The notes under the pieces were generated by a model. The model did no database searches and had not been told where the DNA came from. It saw nothing but the letters and a program-made list of their open reading frames with translations. From Perognathus longimembris pacificus (Eukaryota; Chordata; Mammalia; Rodentia; Heteromyidae), in NCBI RefSeq assembly GCF_023159225.1, contig NC_063166.1, positions 47,795,149 to 47,859,148 of the forward strand: a stretch of 64,000 nucleotides of DNA, in the 5' to 3' direction. Position numbers and translations under genes: made by a program. Every line of letters starts with the position of its first letter. Within the stretch, counting starts at the first letter, position 1. Shown piece after piece: positions 44,346-54,832 of the stretch.

Positions 44346-45649
44346 AAAACACTGTGATGGTCTGGTGGAGCTCTTAGAGAAAAAAAAAACTATAAAAGCC
44401 TGATTCCCCTTGAATGATCCTCAGACCTGTCCAAACTGAGCACCTGGAAATTCATCTCAAACTGTTCTTCACCTTTTCTAAGTATTTGTTCTGGTGAATT
44501 CTAGCTCTGTATTTGCATGTTCTCTGTCTTGTTTTGGACACAGCAGTTGACCCTGTGACCTCAATCTCTGACAGATACAAGAGTTATTTGTTGTTGTTGT
44601 TGTTTTTTTTTCAGTTCACAAGAAAAACCTTGTGAGAGTGCAGTGACAATTTGTAGTTCCTTACTTACATTCTAGACTAGAACCCCAGAGGACTCTTGAG
44701 TGACATCTTGAATCTTTGTTTTGCATGATTGAATCAAATTAAAAGAATCTCAACTTTCTTTAGTCTTTAATTTACTTGGAAGGTTAGTTTCTAACCATAT
44801 TCTATATTTTTAAAAATATTTTAAGGAACACCCTGAAATTGACTTGTTAGTCAGGTTGCCCTTTTTTCAAGACAGTGGGCTGACATCATATACTTCATAC
44901 AAGATTTCATAAAATCTCCTGTGTACATCTCTTTGCTTTCCCCATAGGTCTCCTCTAGCTGACACCACCACATCATCTGGGGGTATTTGTGGCATCATTG
45001 TGAGAGGAAGGGACACACACACACACACTCACACTCACACTGTACTATAATATACTACACTGTGTTGGGTTTTAGCCTTTGAGTTGCTAGATACCAGAGA
45101 GGCAAAGGGCTTAAGGGCAGTGGCTGCATTTCAATCTGATTGTGTCTTTTTATCTGTGAGCCATGGAAACTGGCAGAATGTTGACCTACAGCTCCCTACC
45201 AGTCCTGCTGCTTACCTTCTTCCTTGTCAGACCTTTGACCTTCAGCAGACATTGATTGTCCCTGGCTAGCCAGGTGCAGAACACAGCTACCTCAGCCTCC
45301 ACCAAGAAAGTTAAACAAGGGATCCACCTACATCGTGATCTACTCTTGGGGAGGCAGTAAGAAATGATAAATTATATAGATTGTCCTTAAATAATTGGTT
45401 AAAGAAGTCTTCTGTCAAGCAATGTCTGTAACCTCCCATTGCTGAGAAGAAAATCTCAGTAGTCTGTTGAGTGCCCGAGTGTCTTGCCTCTTGTGTGCCC
45501 CTCTCCAGAGAGGGGCTAGAATGAAGATGTGAGGGTAGGGATAAGATACAGAGGCCAGATTCAGTTGGCTGTAAGGAGCATCTGGCTTGCCTCAGATTAG
45601 GCCCAATTTGGCTTTCCCCATGCAGGATGCTGGAATACATATCTGGTGT
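44346..45649. other. Unassigned intronic sequence
   Basis: 1.3 kb with a short (TTG)n near 44588 and a CA-rich tract at 45012-45042; a 127-codon - strand open frame (45311-45694) resembles nothing known and overlaps a MIR. Confidence 0.45.
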
Positions 45650-45725
45650 AGCCTTAGGCAGGTTATTTGAGTCCTTGGGAATCAGTTTCCTCATTGGTGA
45701 AATGGAGCTAATATTTGCCTAGACA
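45650..45725 (+). mobile_element. MIR SINE fragment
   Basis: ccttaggcaggttatttgag, atcagtttcctcattggtga, aaatggagctaatatt: the conserved core and 3' part of MIR. Confidence 0.75.
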
Positions 45726-45835
45726 GATAGCAAAGTCCTTTCTTTCTAATGATGAGCTTTATTAATGAATACTTTTGTTTACTTTGCTTTTTTATAACTA
45801 ATTTCTTTCTAATTTTATCTTATTTTTAAAAACAC

Positions 45836-45970
45836 ATTCATGTCCCAATGAATCCCTTTTCCCAGCCTCCCTCAATGATAGCATCTTACACAACTATAAT
45901 ATGAAATCAACTGAATGTGATGTCAATGACATCAATGAGATTCCAGAACTTATACAGATGTACCATTTTA
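45836..45970. mobile_element. Possible ancient L1 3' UTR
   Basis: atagcatcttacacaactat and a degenerate stretch after it resemble old L1 3' UTRs; weak. Confidence 0.35.
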
Positions 45971-45974
45971 AGCA

Positions 45975-46008
45975 CACACACACACACACACACACGTGTG
46001 TGTGAGAG
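45975..46008. repeat. (CA)n-(GT)n palindromic microsatellite
   Basis: A CA run passes without a spacer into GT (cacacacgtgtgtgtg), so the centre is self-complementary. Confidence 0.85.
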
Positions 46009-46521
46009 AGATGCTATGCTGTCAGATGTACAAGTCTGTGAAGATGTACACCGTACCATAACCACCACAGCTGCTGTAAATATCTGTGCACAAATTGCTG
46101 CTGGAAGTAAAGTTCTCATTTCTCTGAACTGAGTGCCCAAGAGTTCCTGAGGCCCATACAAGTCCATTCATTATATTTTATTTTTATTTCATGATCATTG
46201 ACACTGGTTATCTGTCTGTGGTACTAAAAAGACAATCTTAAAAAAAGAACCCACAGTGAATAACAGTATAGGCTGTGGTAGATTATTTGGTCCTATAATT
46301 GACAGTGAAGTCTGGAGAGTTGTGGACTTCCGTGATTGCATCAGTTTCTGTAAAGGAAGGCATGTTCCCTCAGCTATATGGGCAGTGCTCATTACTACCA
46401 ATCATCGGGAATGGTCATTCTTCCCAGCAAGGAGTGATTATGTAAACAGTGATGCTATCAGGGATTTCTGACAATAGTAAAAGAAAAATTGTCATAAGAG
46501 GCAAGTAATAAGAAGAAATGG
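46009..46521. other. Unassigned intronic sequence
   Basis: Nothing recognised. Confidence 0.5.
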
Positions 46522-46738
46522 AGGCTGGGTACTGATGGCTCATGCCTGCAGTCCTAGTTACTCAGGAGGCTGAGATCTAAGGATCATGGTTCAAAGCCAA
46601 CCCAGGTATGAAAGTCTGTGAGATTCTTATATTCAGTTACCGCCAGAAAGCCATAAATGGCAAGTGATATACAGTAGTAGCCTTGAGTACAGAAACTCAG
46701 GGCAGTGCCCAGGCTCACAGTTTAAGCTCTAGGATAGG
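46522..46738 (+). mobile_element. B1-dID dimeric SINE
   Basis: ggctgggtactgatggctca, ttactcaggaggctgagatc, diverged ID-like half. Confidence 0.84.
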
Positions 46739-46792
46739 AAGAGGGGGAGGGGGAGGAGAAAGGGAAGGAAGAAGAGGAGTGGGAAGAGGAGG
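46739..46792. repeat. Purine-rich (GGGGA/GAA) tract
   Basis: Only A and G except one T over about 54 bp, grown from the SINE tail. Confidence 0.9.
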
Positions 46793-46928
46793 TTTTTTGC
46801 CCTCTAAACCTAGCTTATATTATAGTCACTTTGATTTTTTGATTTTTAGTTTCTTCTTGCCTTTAATTTAGTAATAAGAAATGGATGGTTTCTAACTTGT
46901 GTAAGCTATTTCTAAATATAAAGAAGTC

Positions 46929-47040
46929 AGGGCTGGATCTGTGGCTCAGTGTTTTATATAGCACTTGCTAAGCATTAATGAGGCCCTAGTGTTTCTGTCC
47001 TCAGCACCACAGAAAAATATAATTTTAAATAAACAAAAAA
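46929..47040 (+). mobile_element. ID element (monomer)
   Basis: agggctggatctgtggctca, gcacttgctaagcattaatg, cctcagcaccacag, A-rich tail. Confidence 0.8.
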
Positions 47041-47241
47041 GCTGTTTTTGTTTTTTTTAAAAAGCTATTTATTTCCATCTGTGGAGGAAACATCCCTCTG
47101 AAATGCCACAGGAAAGAAAATACTAATTCTGTTCTATGAATAAAAGAATTTTTAGGTAAAATAATATGCCCAAGTAAAAATCTACCAATGTCCTGCCATC
47201 TTTCAGTTGGTGACCTGCATTCAGCTTAGTTATCATTTTTG

Positions 47242-47461
47242 TTTTGTTTTGGTCTGTCGTGGGGCTTGAACTCGGGACTTGGGCGCTGTCTCTAAACTCT
47301 TTTGCTTGATGATAGTGCTCTACCACACTGAGCCACAGTGCTATTCCGGTTTTCTGGTGGTTAATTGGAGAAAAGAATCTTACAGACTTCCCTGATGCAG
47401 CTTGCTTTGATCTCAGCCTTTTGAGTAGCTAGCATTACAGATGTGAGCCACTAAGCCCAGC
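47242..47461 (-). mobile_element. B1-dID dimeric SINE
   Basis: gtctgtcgtggggcttgaac, ID-like half, B1 half; flanked by cagcttagttat on both sides. Confidence 0.9.
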
Positions 47462-47469
47462 CAGCTTAG

Positions 47470-47635
47470 TTATTTTGAGATTCATCCATGTGGCTTTACA
47501 TTCTGAGGATGTCATTGGACTCATTAAGCCATCGAATGAGCATTAAGGTAATTTCAGTTTGAGGACACCAAGTGAAGCTGCTATGAGCATTTTTGAGCAA
47601 GTCTCTTGTGTGGACATTTTCTTCCTTTCTCACAA
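47470..47635 (-). mobile_element. Ancient L1 3' fragment
   Basis: ttgagattcatccatgtggc, agctgctatgagcattttt and tgtgtggacattttc occur in antisense L1 order. Confidence 0.6.
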
Positions 47636-47825
47636 GGCATAAAAACTCAAACCATACCACCTTTGGTAAGCAAAGAATGAGTGAGCAGTTGTGGAACACA
47701 GGATAACACCAGATGGCCTGACAGAGGACCCAAGCACAAGTGTCAAGCATTTGTGGCAATGTACTTGACTACAAGCTATTGCCTTTTCTTTCTTTCTTTT
47801 TTTTAAACAACAACAACAAACTCTT

Positions 47826-48155
47826 TCAGTGGTTCTAGGGTTTGAACTCTGGGCTTTGCACTTCTTGGGTAGGTTCTCTTACTCTTGAGCCATACCTCCA
47901 GTCCTGATTTTTGCTAGGTATTTTAAAAGTACTATCTCACTCACTGCCTGGATGTGTGCTTGGGCATGATCTGCCTATGTTATAGGTTTCCAGTTATAGC
48001 TAGGATAATGTACATGTGCCACCAAGTCTAGCTCTTCATTGAGAAGGTGGGCGTCTCATGAATTTCCCCCACTCTGTGGTCCTTGAACCACAATCCTCCC
48101 AGTTTCAGCCTCCCAAGTAGGATTACCAGCAGAACCACTGGTACACCTGGCTGGC
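47826..48155 (-). mobile_element. ID fragment plus two B1-like arms
   Basis: ggttctagggtttgaactct (ID), then arms with tagctaggataatgtacatg and ttcagcctcccaagtaggat. Confidence 0.6.
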
Positions 48156-48264
48156 TATTTCTTTTAGAATGAAGTCTTGACTCCTTCCTTTCCTCTCCTG
48201 TCCTCTCCCATTATACCCAAACTTACTCTGAAGAAGGTGTTGTGGGTTTGGTGCTAGGACTCCC

Positions 48265-48525
48265 AGTGCATTCCATAAGCATTACTTTAATCCTTATAGG
48301 ACTCTTGGAGGAGGCATAGCTGTTAACCATTGTTGCATCTGCTGTTGTTACTGCACTGCTGGGAACTGAACCTAGGGTATGCTAGGCAAGTAGTCTATCA
48401 CTGAGCCTGAGGCATCATTATTATCCTCACCAAACATAGACAGAAACAATACTTGAGGTTAAGGGACTTGCCTAAGATTGCATGCTAGTAAGGGATGAGT
48501 TGAATATTGATCCAGACTGGCATTT
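48265..48525 (-). mobile_element. MIR SINE, split by an ID fragment
   Basis: ataagcattactttaatcct before and tgaggttaagggacttgcct, tgcatgctagtaagg after the ID piece, the antisense order of MIR. Confidence 0.65.
48335..48412 (-). mobile_element. ID fragment inside MIR
   Basis: tgctgggaactgaacctagg, atgctaggcaagtagtctat. Confidence 0.65.
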
Positions 48526-48889
48526 TCAACTACAATGTTGCAAGGTCTTCTTCATTGCAATGGTAGATTATATGTGGAATTTAAGATGCCATTTTAAACT
48601 TGTCTCCCTTATCTAGTTCTTGTATTTCTAACTTGTTGTGTCATCCCTGTGGCCCTTCTCTAGTAACCCAGAGTAAGGTCAGCCTGGGCTATGTCCTCAA
48701 GCACAGGTGCTTCTCACATAGCCTGCCTTCTCTCCATCTGCTACCCTGCTTGTCTACCACCTACAGAGTTCTGGGTGCTCAACAGTGACAGTTGAATGGA
48801 CTTTGTGAATGTGTGAATGAATTACATTATCAGATGTATTTGTCATAAGCCTTATGAAGGTACTTATGGCAAGCTTATTGACTGATCAA
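48526..48889. other. Unassigned intronic sequence
   Basis: The end (ggtgctcaacagtgacagtt, ttgaatgg) faintly resembles an L2 3' end; otherwise nothing. Confidence 0.4.
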
Positions 48890-49210
48890 CAACATTGGTT
48901 TTATTGAGATTTATTTATTTATATCTTGTAAAACTCCTACTTTTGGTGGGGACAGTAATGGGATTTGAACACAGGGCCTTGCATACTTTCTAGGCAGACA
49001 TTCTACCATTTAATTGAGATCTGCTCAATTCCAACTGTACAATTTAATGAGTCTTGACATATATATATACATATATAATATATATAATTTACATATATGT
49101 ATATATATAGTCATGTAACCACAGCCGCAATCAAGATTATTCCCATCATTCTAAAATTCCATTGTATCCTTCAGTTTCCTCCTCTACCTTAGTCCCTAAT
49201 AATCAGTATT
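48890..49210 (-). mobile_element. Ancient L1 3' end with ID insertion
   Basis: ggttttattgagatttattt, then an ID fragment (48938-49020), then ctgtacaatttaatgagtct, an AT-rich tatata stretch and taaccacagccgcaatcaag. Confidence 0.65.
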
Positions 49211-49276
49211 TTGATTTTCTTTCCTTTTCTTCTCCCACCCTTCCTTTCTTTCTTCCTTTTTTAAACTACATGCATT

Positions 49277-49506
49277 TTTGGTGCTGGTACTGAGGCTTAA
49301 ACTCAGGACCTGGGTGCTGTCACTTTTTCCACCTCAAGGATGGCACTCCACTTGATCCACACCTTCGCTTCCAGTTTTTTCTTTTTACGGATTAATTGGA
49401 GATAAGAGTCTCACAGACGTTTCTGTCCAGGCTGGCTTTGAACTATAATCTCTAGATATTAACCTCCTGAGTAGCTAAGATTATAGGCATAAGCCACTGA
49501 CAGCAT
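49277..49506 (-). mobile_element. B1-dID dimeric SINE
   Basis: tttttggtgctggtactgag, gattaattggagataagagt, B1 half. Confidence 0.85.
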
Positions 49507-49570
49507 GGTTCTGATTTTCTGTTTTTTGCCTCTTGTAGGTATTAGATCAGTTCAGACAATACAAAAATCT

Positions 49571-49807
49571 TTTTTTTTGCTGGTTCTGGGGCTTGAACTC
49601 AGGGCCGGGGTACTGTTCCTTAGACTCTTTGTGCTGAAGACTAGTGCTTTACCACTTGAGCCACAGCACAACTTCAGGCTTTTTCTGAGCAGTTTATTGG
49701 AGATATGCATCTTATGGACTTGGCTGCCCCAGACTGGCTTTGAACTGTGACCCTCAGATCTCAGCCTCCTGAGTAGCTAGTACAGGTGTTAGCCACTGGT
49801 TCCTGGC
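49571..49807 (-). mobile_element. B1-dID dimeric SINE
   Basis: T run, ctggttctggggcttgaact, both halves; aaaaatctttt repeated on each side. Confidence 0.9.
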
Positions 49808-49931
49808 TAGTATATAAAAATCTTTTGTGTCTATGTTAATTAATGCTTTTGAAGCTCACCTCTATGGTTGCATATTTTAGCAGTTCAATGCATGTTTTAA
49901 ATCCACCTTAAATTAATAAAAAAATTACATG

Positions 49932-50120
49932 GGGCTGGGAATATGGCCTAGTGTTAGAGTGCTTGCCTAGCATGCATGAGGCCCTGGGTTCAAGTCCTCA
50001 GCACCACATTTACAGAAATGGCACCTTGGCTCAAGTGGTAGAGTGCTAGCCTTGAGCAAAAAGAAGCCAGGGGCAGTGATAGGCTCTGAGTTCAAGCCCC
50101 AGGACTGGCAAAAAAAAAAA
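49932..50120 (+). mobile_element. ID dimer SINE
   Basis: ggggctgggaatatggccta to ccaggactggc plus A tail; a small deletion joins the two units. Confidence 0.92.
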
Positions 50121-50411
50121 TTCCAGGAACAATTAGCACCATTAAAATTTAGATGTGATGGTGAGAGCAGCAGTTCTCTGCATGTGCTCTGCACTTATGA
50201 GGTTCCCAAGACCCCACACAGGGCCTACATGATTAAAATGACTCCATACCACTGAGATGTAATTCTTCCTTTTCACTCTTGAAGTGTGAAGGAAGTTTTC
50301 CAGATGCTGTATGTCATGTATCAAAGCAGGTTGAATGCAGAGGCTGATAAGAAGGATCCATCTATCTTTTATTGAGCTGTGGGTGTATTATTAGTACTAT
50401 ATGAATTAATG

Positions 50412-50414
<3 letters not shown>

Positions 50415-50454
<40 letters not shown>
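50415..50454. repeat. (GT)20 microsatellite
   Basis: Pure GT run beside an ID tail. Confidence 0.96.
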
Positions 50455-50455
<1 letters not shown>

Positions 50456-50538
50456 GCTGTTACTGTTACTGAGGATGGAATCCAGGGCCTTGTGCATGCT
50501 AGGCAAAAACTACCACTAAGCTACATCCTACAGCCCCT
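50455..50538 (-). mobile_element. ID element
   Basis: tgaggatggaatccagggcc, gcatgctaggcaaaaactac, ending tacagcccc. Confidence 0.78.
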
Positions 50539-51023
50539 ATAAACATTTTGAAATGTCGTATTTTCCATTGCTTATATAATAGGTAGTAATAACTATAAGC
50601 ATTGTAAACAGATGTTCTTTAAGCTCCTCAGTTTTTTAGTGTAAATCCAAAGTGAGAATCCCTGGGTTTGAGAAGAGATTGAGGACCCATTGATAGTGTT
50701 GGAAGATCAGAAGGTCTTGAGACTCTGGAGGTAATGACCTGGCCTAAAAGACCTGGACAGAGATCCCACTGGATGAGTCCAAGGGGCTGGGCAGAAACAC
50801 CAAAACAGGTATTGACAGACATAGTCTTGTTCTCAGCCCTCTGTAGTTTCCCAAGGACCTGGTTGGGCAGGTTCTTGGCTGCACAAGCTTCCTACGTGCA
50901 GCTAATCAGTAACTAACCACAGATCTGGTTGGCGGAAGGGTGACTGAAAGACTCAGAGAAGCCCCTGTTTGCTGAGATGAAGTGGCAGCGGCGGTTCAAT
51001 GTCAGGTGGGGTGTTTTCTTTCT
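50539..51023. other. Unassigned intronic sequence
   Basis: Nothing recognised. Confidence 0.5.
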
Positions 51024-51240
51024 TTTTTTTTTGTCAGGGGAGAATCTACTAGGGTGTGAATTCAGGGACTTGAGCTTTCTAGGCTGATCCTCTGTAATTT
51101 GAATCAGTCTGCTTTTGCTTTAGTGTGTTTTGCTGGCATCAGACCACTCCTTCTAGACCACTTCTTCTATCTATAGCTTTTCCTTACGTATAGCTTCTCT
51201 CACCGCTGGGATTACACACATGTGACACCTCACCTGGCCA
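51024..51240 (-). mobile_element. ID/B1-derived SINE, diverged
   Basis: T run, gtgtgaattcagggacttga (ID-like), then B1-like end ctgggattacacacatgtga. Confidence 0.6.
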
Positions 51241-51664
51241 GGTAGAGTGCTTTTTGAGGATCTGTTCTGTCTGTTAGATTCTTACCCAAGGATGAATATA
51301 AGAAATCAACAGGATTATTTCTTTGGCTTTCGAAGATAGCTAGCTAGCTAGCTAGATCATTTTTACCTCAAAGGTCAAATTAAAAGACTACCTCATTTTG
51401 GGGGCGGGGGGAGCTTAGCAAAGGTTTATTTAGTAAAGCAGGACAAAGTAGGAAGACAGAAAAGGAAGAAAGAGAGGCACTTCCCCACACTTGGCCTGAG
51501 ATAGAAGAAGAAGCTCCTCAATTGTTAAAACAAAAGCAGGAAGTAGGAAGCTACTTTTATGACTGGGCAATGTGCCTGTGGGAAAAGATGCCTGAGGCTC
51601 TTGTTTAGACACTGCCAGTGCTGTTAATAAACTGTTTTTTGACTTTTAGTTGTTTCTCTTGCAG
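51241..51664. other. Unassigned intron immediately upstream of exon 2
   Basis: No repeat named. It ends with the exon 2 acceptor region (tagttgtttctcttgcag). Confidence 0.6.
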
Positions 51665-51789
51665 GCGAAAGGGACTGTGGTTCCGATTGAGGAAGATACT
51701 TCTCTGTGTTTTGGGGTTCTACATTGCCATTCCATTTCTCGTCAAACTATGTCCTGGGATACAGGCCAAATTGATTTTCTTAAATTTTG
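51665..51789 (+). CDS. ABHD12: ABHD12 exon 2 (membrane anchor)
   Basis: This internal coding exon of ABHD12, an ER-membrane serine hydrolase that degrades lysophosphatidylserine, is 125 nt long. It is preceded by a pyrimidine-rich acceptor ending in gcag and followed by the donor gtaagt. It starts with the last base of a codon, then encodes 41 residues beginning [10 protein letters not shown] and ending KLIFLNF, and ends with one base of the next codon. The middle (about residues 75-95 in human numbering, beginning [15 protein letters not shown]) is hydrophobic and flanked by basic residues, which fits the single signal-anchor helix of the family. The split codon joins exactly to exon 3 to give Val. 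There is no stop or frameshift. The identification rests on residue-by-residue resemblance to the known mammalian protein; function is from the family. Confidence 0.97.
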
Positions 51790-51849
51790 GTAAGTGCCAT
51801 GTTAATTTTTCTTAGAATTTATTCTTGTGATGTTTGATTTTAGCAGGTG

Positions 51850-51915
51850 TCTTTTTGAGATTAAAATTACATATAGTAAAATGTACAAACCTTGAATATA
51901 CAGTGTGTGCACTAT
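51850..51915. mobile_element. Possible old L1 3' fragment
   Basis: ttttgagattaaaattacat and agtaaaatgtacaaacct resemble antisense old L1 3' ends; short. Confidence 0.4.
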
Positions 51916-53534
51916 TAGGAAGTTCCCTGTGCCCCTTCCTAGGTGAGGAACATTGTGGTATGGCATTACCCTCCAGTGTTTCATCCATGTCCCTGATGAT
52001 GGTCCTGCAGTGGGCTGTGGGAGGTCTTTTTTGAGCTAAGATGAATAAAAATGTTGACAATGTGAAAAGTTGTCCAAAGCCGACATTGGAGCTGTGTTGT
52101 AACTTGTGCAGTCTAGGAAGGTAATTAAGCTGATGGAAAACATGACCATTGGAAAGGTATCAAATCTTCAAAAAAGAAAAAAAGACTTGAAAAACAACCT
52201 TATGTGCTTTGATTTCTGTGTAACTTTGTGTTGTGTTGTTAACTTGGAATGCTATCAGGTTTTCATCTTTTGGTTTTTATTTCTTTTTGGAGAAATGAGA
52301 TAAAGGATGTATTAAAGTTACATTATCAAGAGCTCCCAGATGTGTTTACTGGAAACTACCTTAAGATCATCATCCACACCCAAGATGGGGTGGAAGGTGG
52401 GGATGGGAGCCTGCATGAGACATTGCCGAAGTTTACCACATGAATGATGGTATTGGAATATACATGGACAGTGCCAATGGAAGGCAGACTCTGAGCTCCA
52501 TGTGGGCATTTTGGTCACATGGGTTTATACAGTTTGGCATGTGTTTGGAGCTTGGGGCTCAGAAACTGAGCTTGATGCTGTGGAGGCAGCTGGTGAACCT
52601 GAGGGTGAATGGGCCTCAGGGAGCAGGCAGAGGTGAGGGGCTGGTTTGTGGTAGACTGTGTCCTGGCTGATGCAAAGCAGGGGTGGGGCCGAGCATGTCT
52701 CAAGACTCCTGCCTCTGTGGTAACTGAGTTCCAGGCTCTGTAGGGTCAAGGTTAATAGGTTAACAAGTTTTCCAGTATTCATTCGATAGTAGTCTGAGTC
52801 ACAGAAACCTGGAAGATACTGGCCAAAGAAAATAGGAATAGTAAGGTGAACATTTAGTATCTTGTGAATATAATAAACCAGAGGTTTTTATGTAGGTGTG
52901 TAAAAATAGTAAAATAGGTTTGGCATATAATAAAGAGAAATTTGATTTTTCTCTTATTGAACCTGCAAGAATTTATGGTATCTGAGTTTTGCCATTTGCA
53001 AGAAGCAAAAGCTTAAGAAACCAACTACTAAAATCAAGGGAGAATTCCTGCCCCCAAATGTTAATGGATCTTAAATGTATTCTGTATAGTGTAGGAGGTT
53101 TTAGGGTTATGTGTAATCATGAAGCCACAAGGGCTACAGATTTACTGGAATTTACCCTCACACTCTTAACCTTACCCTCCCCCTTCCCTACCTCGGGCAG
53201 GAGTTTGCTGTCTGGGTATGTGAGCTTAATTGATGGCAGGGCTGAGTGTGATGTGATGTCTCCCAGAACCTGGCAGCTGTGGATTTCTAGGCAAAGACCT
53301 GAATTGATTTTCTTCAGGTCAATTATTCAGGCTACCTTAGGTTCAGCCCACAGCATTGTTGTGCTGGTACCCTAAGGACATGCTAAACTCTTCTGCCAGA
53401 AGAGTTTTGAGTTTCCATGCTCTAGCCCCAGAAGCACAGAAGAGGACCTGTATATACATCAGCAGATTCCAGGGAGATGTCATTCTTAAGGCTTTCCTTT
53501 CTGTATTGTTCCATGGTAGCAGTCCCCCTCCCTC
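51916..53534. other. Unassigned intron 2 sequence
   Basis: 1.6 kb with no recognisable repeat; a 128-codon open frame at 52989-53375 has no family resemblance or exon-like borders. Confidence 0.5.
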
Positions 53535-53606
53535 CCCCAGGGCTGGGCTTGAACCCAGAGCCTCACATGTACTGGACAAGTGCTGTCTGAGCTCCATCCC
53601 TAGCCC
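53535..53606 (-). mobile_element. ID element fragment
   Basis: gggctgggcttgaacccaga, cctcacatgtactggaca, ending ccctagccct. Confidence 0.72.
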
Positions 53607-54303
53607 TATGGCAGTTGTTTTAGTCATTGTTAGTCTGTGTCACTTTTAGATACCAATAGGATAAAGATAAGTTCTGGCTTCTTTTGAAAAGTTACTAAAC
53701 AATCTACCACCCCCAGGTGGTTTTTCTTTTTTCTTTTTTTGGGGGTGGATGGGTCCTGGGGCTTGAACTCTGGGAGCAAGAATTAGACATTCTTTGCAGC
53801 CCCACCCCTGTGAGCACTGACCTGGGCCACACTCCAGCCATTCTCTCACTAGGGACTGCCTCTCTTGCAAGGAAAGACCCTAATCTCAAGGACCTTGCCT
53901 GCCTTCTCTAGGAAGCTGGGTCTGGGTTTTAAGGCCCTTACTATGGGTAGTTCTGTCCACTCCCCAGGGAGGAAGGCATCTGCTCTGAAAAGGGCTCAGA
54001 GTTGGTTGGTTTTCTACTCATAATATGATCGAAGTTTAAATGTTCCTACCTGTCCTCAGTGTTGTAGTTGGACAAGGGCATTATGCTTAGTAAAAGGATT
54101 TTAGGGCTGCCAAATGAAATTGTAACATTATAGCTGTCCATTTTGACACTGAATGGAGTACAACAAGCTTTGGGGCTCTAGTACATGGTTAATATAGTCT
54201 TAAATCCACAGCAAGTATGTCTGGAACCAAATTTATCAGTTAGATAAATTAGCTTTAGAAGCTTGGCCCCTATAGTTTAAGATATTAGACTACTTTATAT
54301 TTT
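53607..54303. other. Mostly unassigned intron 2 sequence
   Basis: A SINE-like scrap (tgggtcctggggcttgaact at 53750) and otherwise nothing recognised. Confidence 0.5.
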
Positions 54304-54551
54304 CTTTTTTTTTTTTTTTTTTTTTGGTCATGAGACTTGAACTCGGGGGCTGCCTGAGCACTGTCTCTGAGCTCTTTTTGCTCAAGTCTAGTGCTCTACC
54401 ACTTTGAGCCACAGTGCCACTTTTGGTTGTCTAGTGGTTAGAGATAAGAGTCTCACAGACTTTCTTGCCCCAGCTGGCTTTGAACTGCAATCCTCAGAGC
54501 TCAGCTTCCTGAGTAGCTTGGATTATAGGCATGAGCCGCCAGTGCCCTGCT
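54304..54551 (-). mobile_element. B1-dID dimeric SINE
   Basis: Long T run, gtcatgagacttgaactcgg, both halves, ending ccgccagtgccctgc. Confidence 0.9.
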
Positions 54552-54601
54552 AAATATAGTTTCTTAAGCAAAAAATGTATCTGTTTTAAATAAAAAATTA
54601 G

Positions 54602-54832
54602 ACCATGCTCAGTGACTTATGCCTGTAATCCTAGTTACTCAGGCCTTTGGACCGGGGTTCAAAGCCAGCCCAGACAGAAAAGACTGAGCCTCATATCTTC
54701 AATTAACTAGCAAAAAGCCAGGAATGAAGTTGTGGCTCAAGTGTTAGAATACCAGTCATGGGTGGTGGTGAGTGTAAGCTCTAGTGTACACACACACATA
54801 CACACCACCAAACCACCACCACCACCACCCCC
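54602..54832 (+). mobile_element. B1-dID dimeric SINE with CA/ACC tail
   Basis: atgcctgtaatcctagttac, linker cttcaattaactagc, ID-like half, then an (ACC)n-like tail at 54800-54832. Confidence 0.85.

Larger units (their letters stand above)
1..51664 (+). other. ABHD12: ABHD12 intron 1 (3' part, at least 51.6 kb)
   Basis: There is no recognisable coding exon of ABHD12 or another gene before the acceptor at 51663-51664. The N-terminal, GC-rich first exon expected for this gene is absent and no CpG-rich block is seen, so the promoter lies upstream of the window. The sequence is AT-rich intron packed with SINEs, L1, L2, MIR and LTR remnants, listed separately. That the whole stretch is one intron is inferred from the known large first intron of the gene. 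Confidence 0.8.

Noticed and set aside
45311..45694. 127-codon - strand open frame
   Set aside because: No family resemblance, no exon borders, and it overlaps a MIR fragment.
52989..53375. 128-codon + strand open frame in intron 2
   Set aside because: Looks like chance; low complexity of evidence, no splice-bounded exon and no recognised domain.
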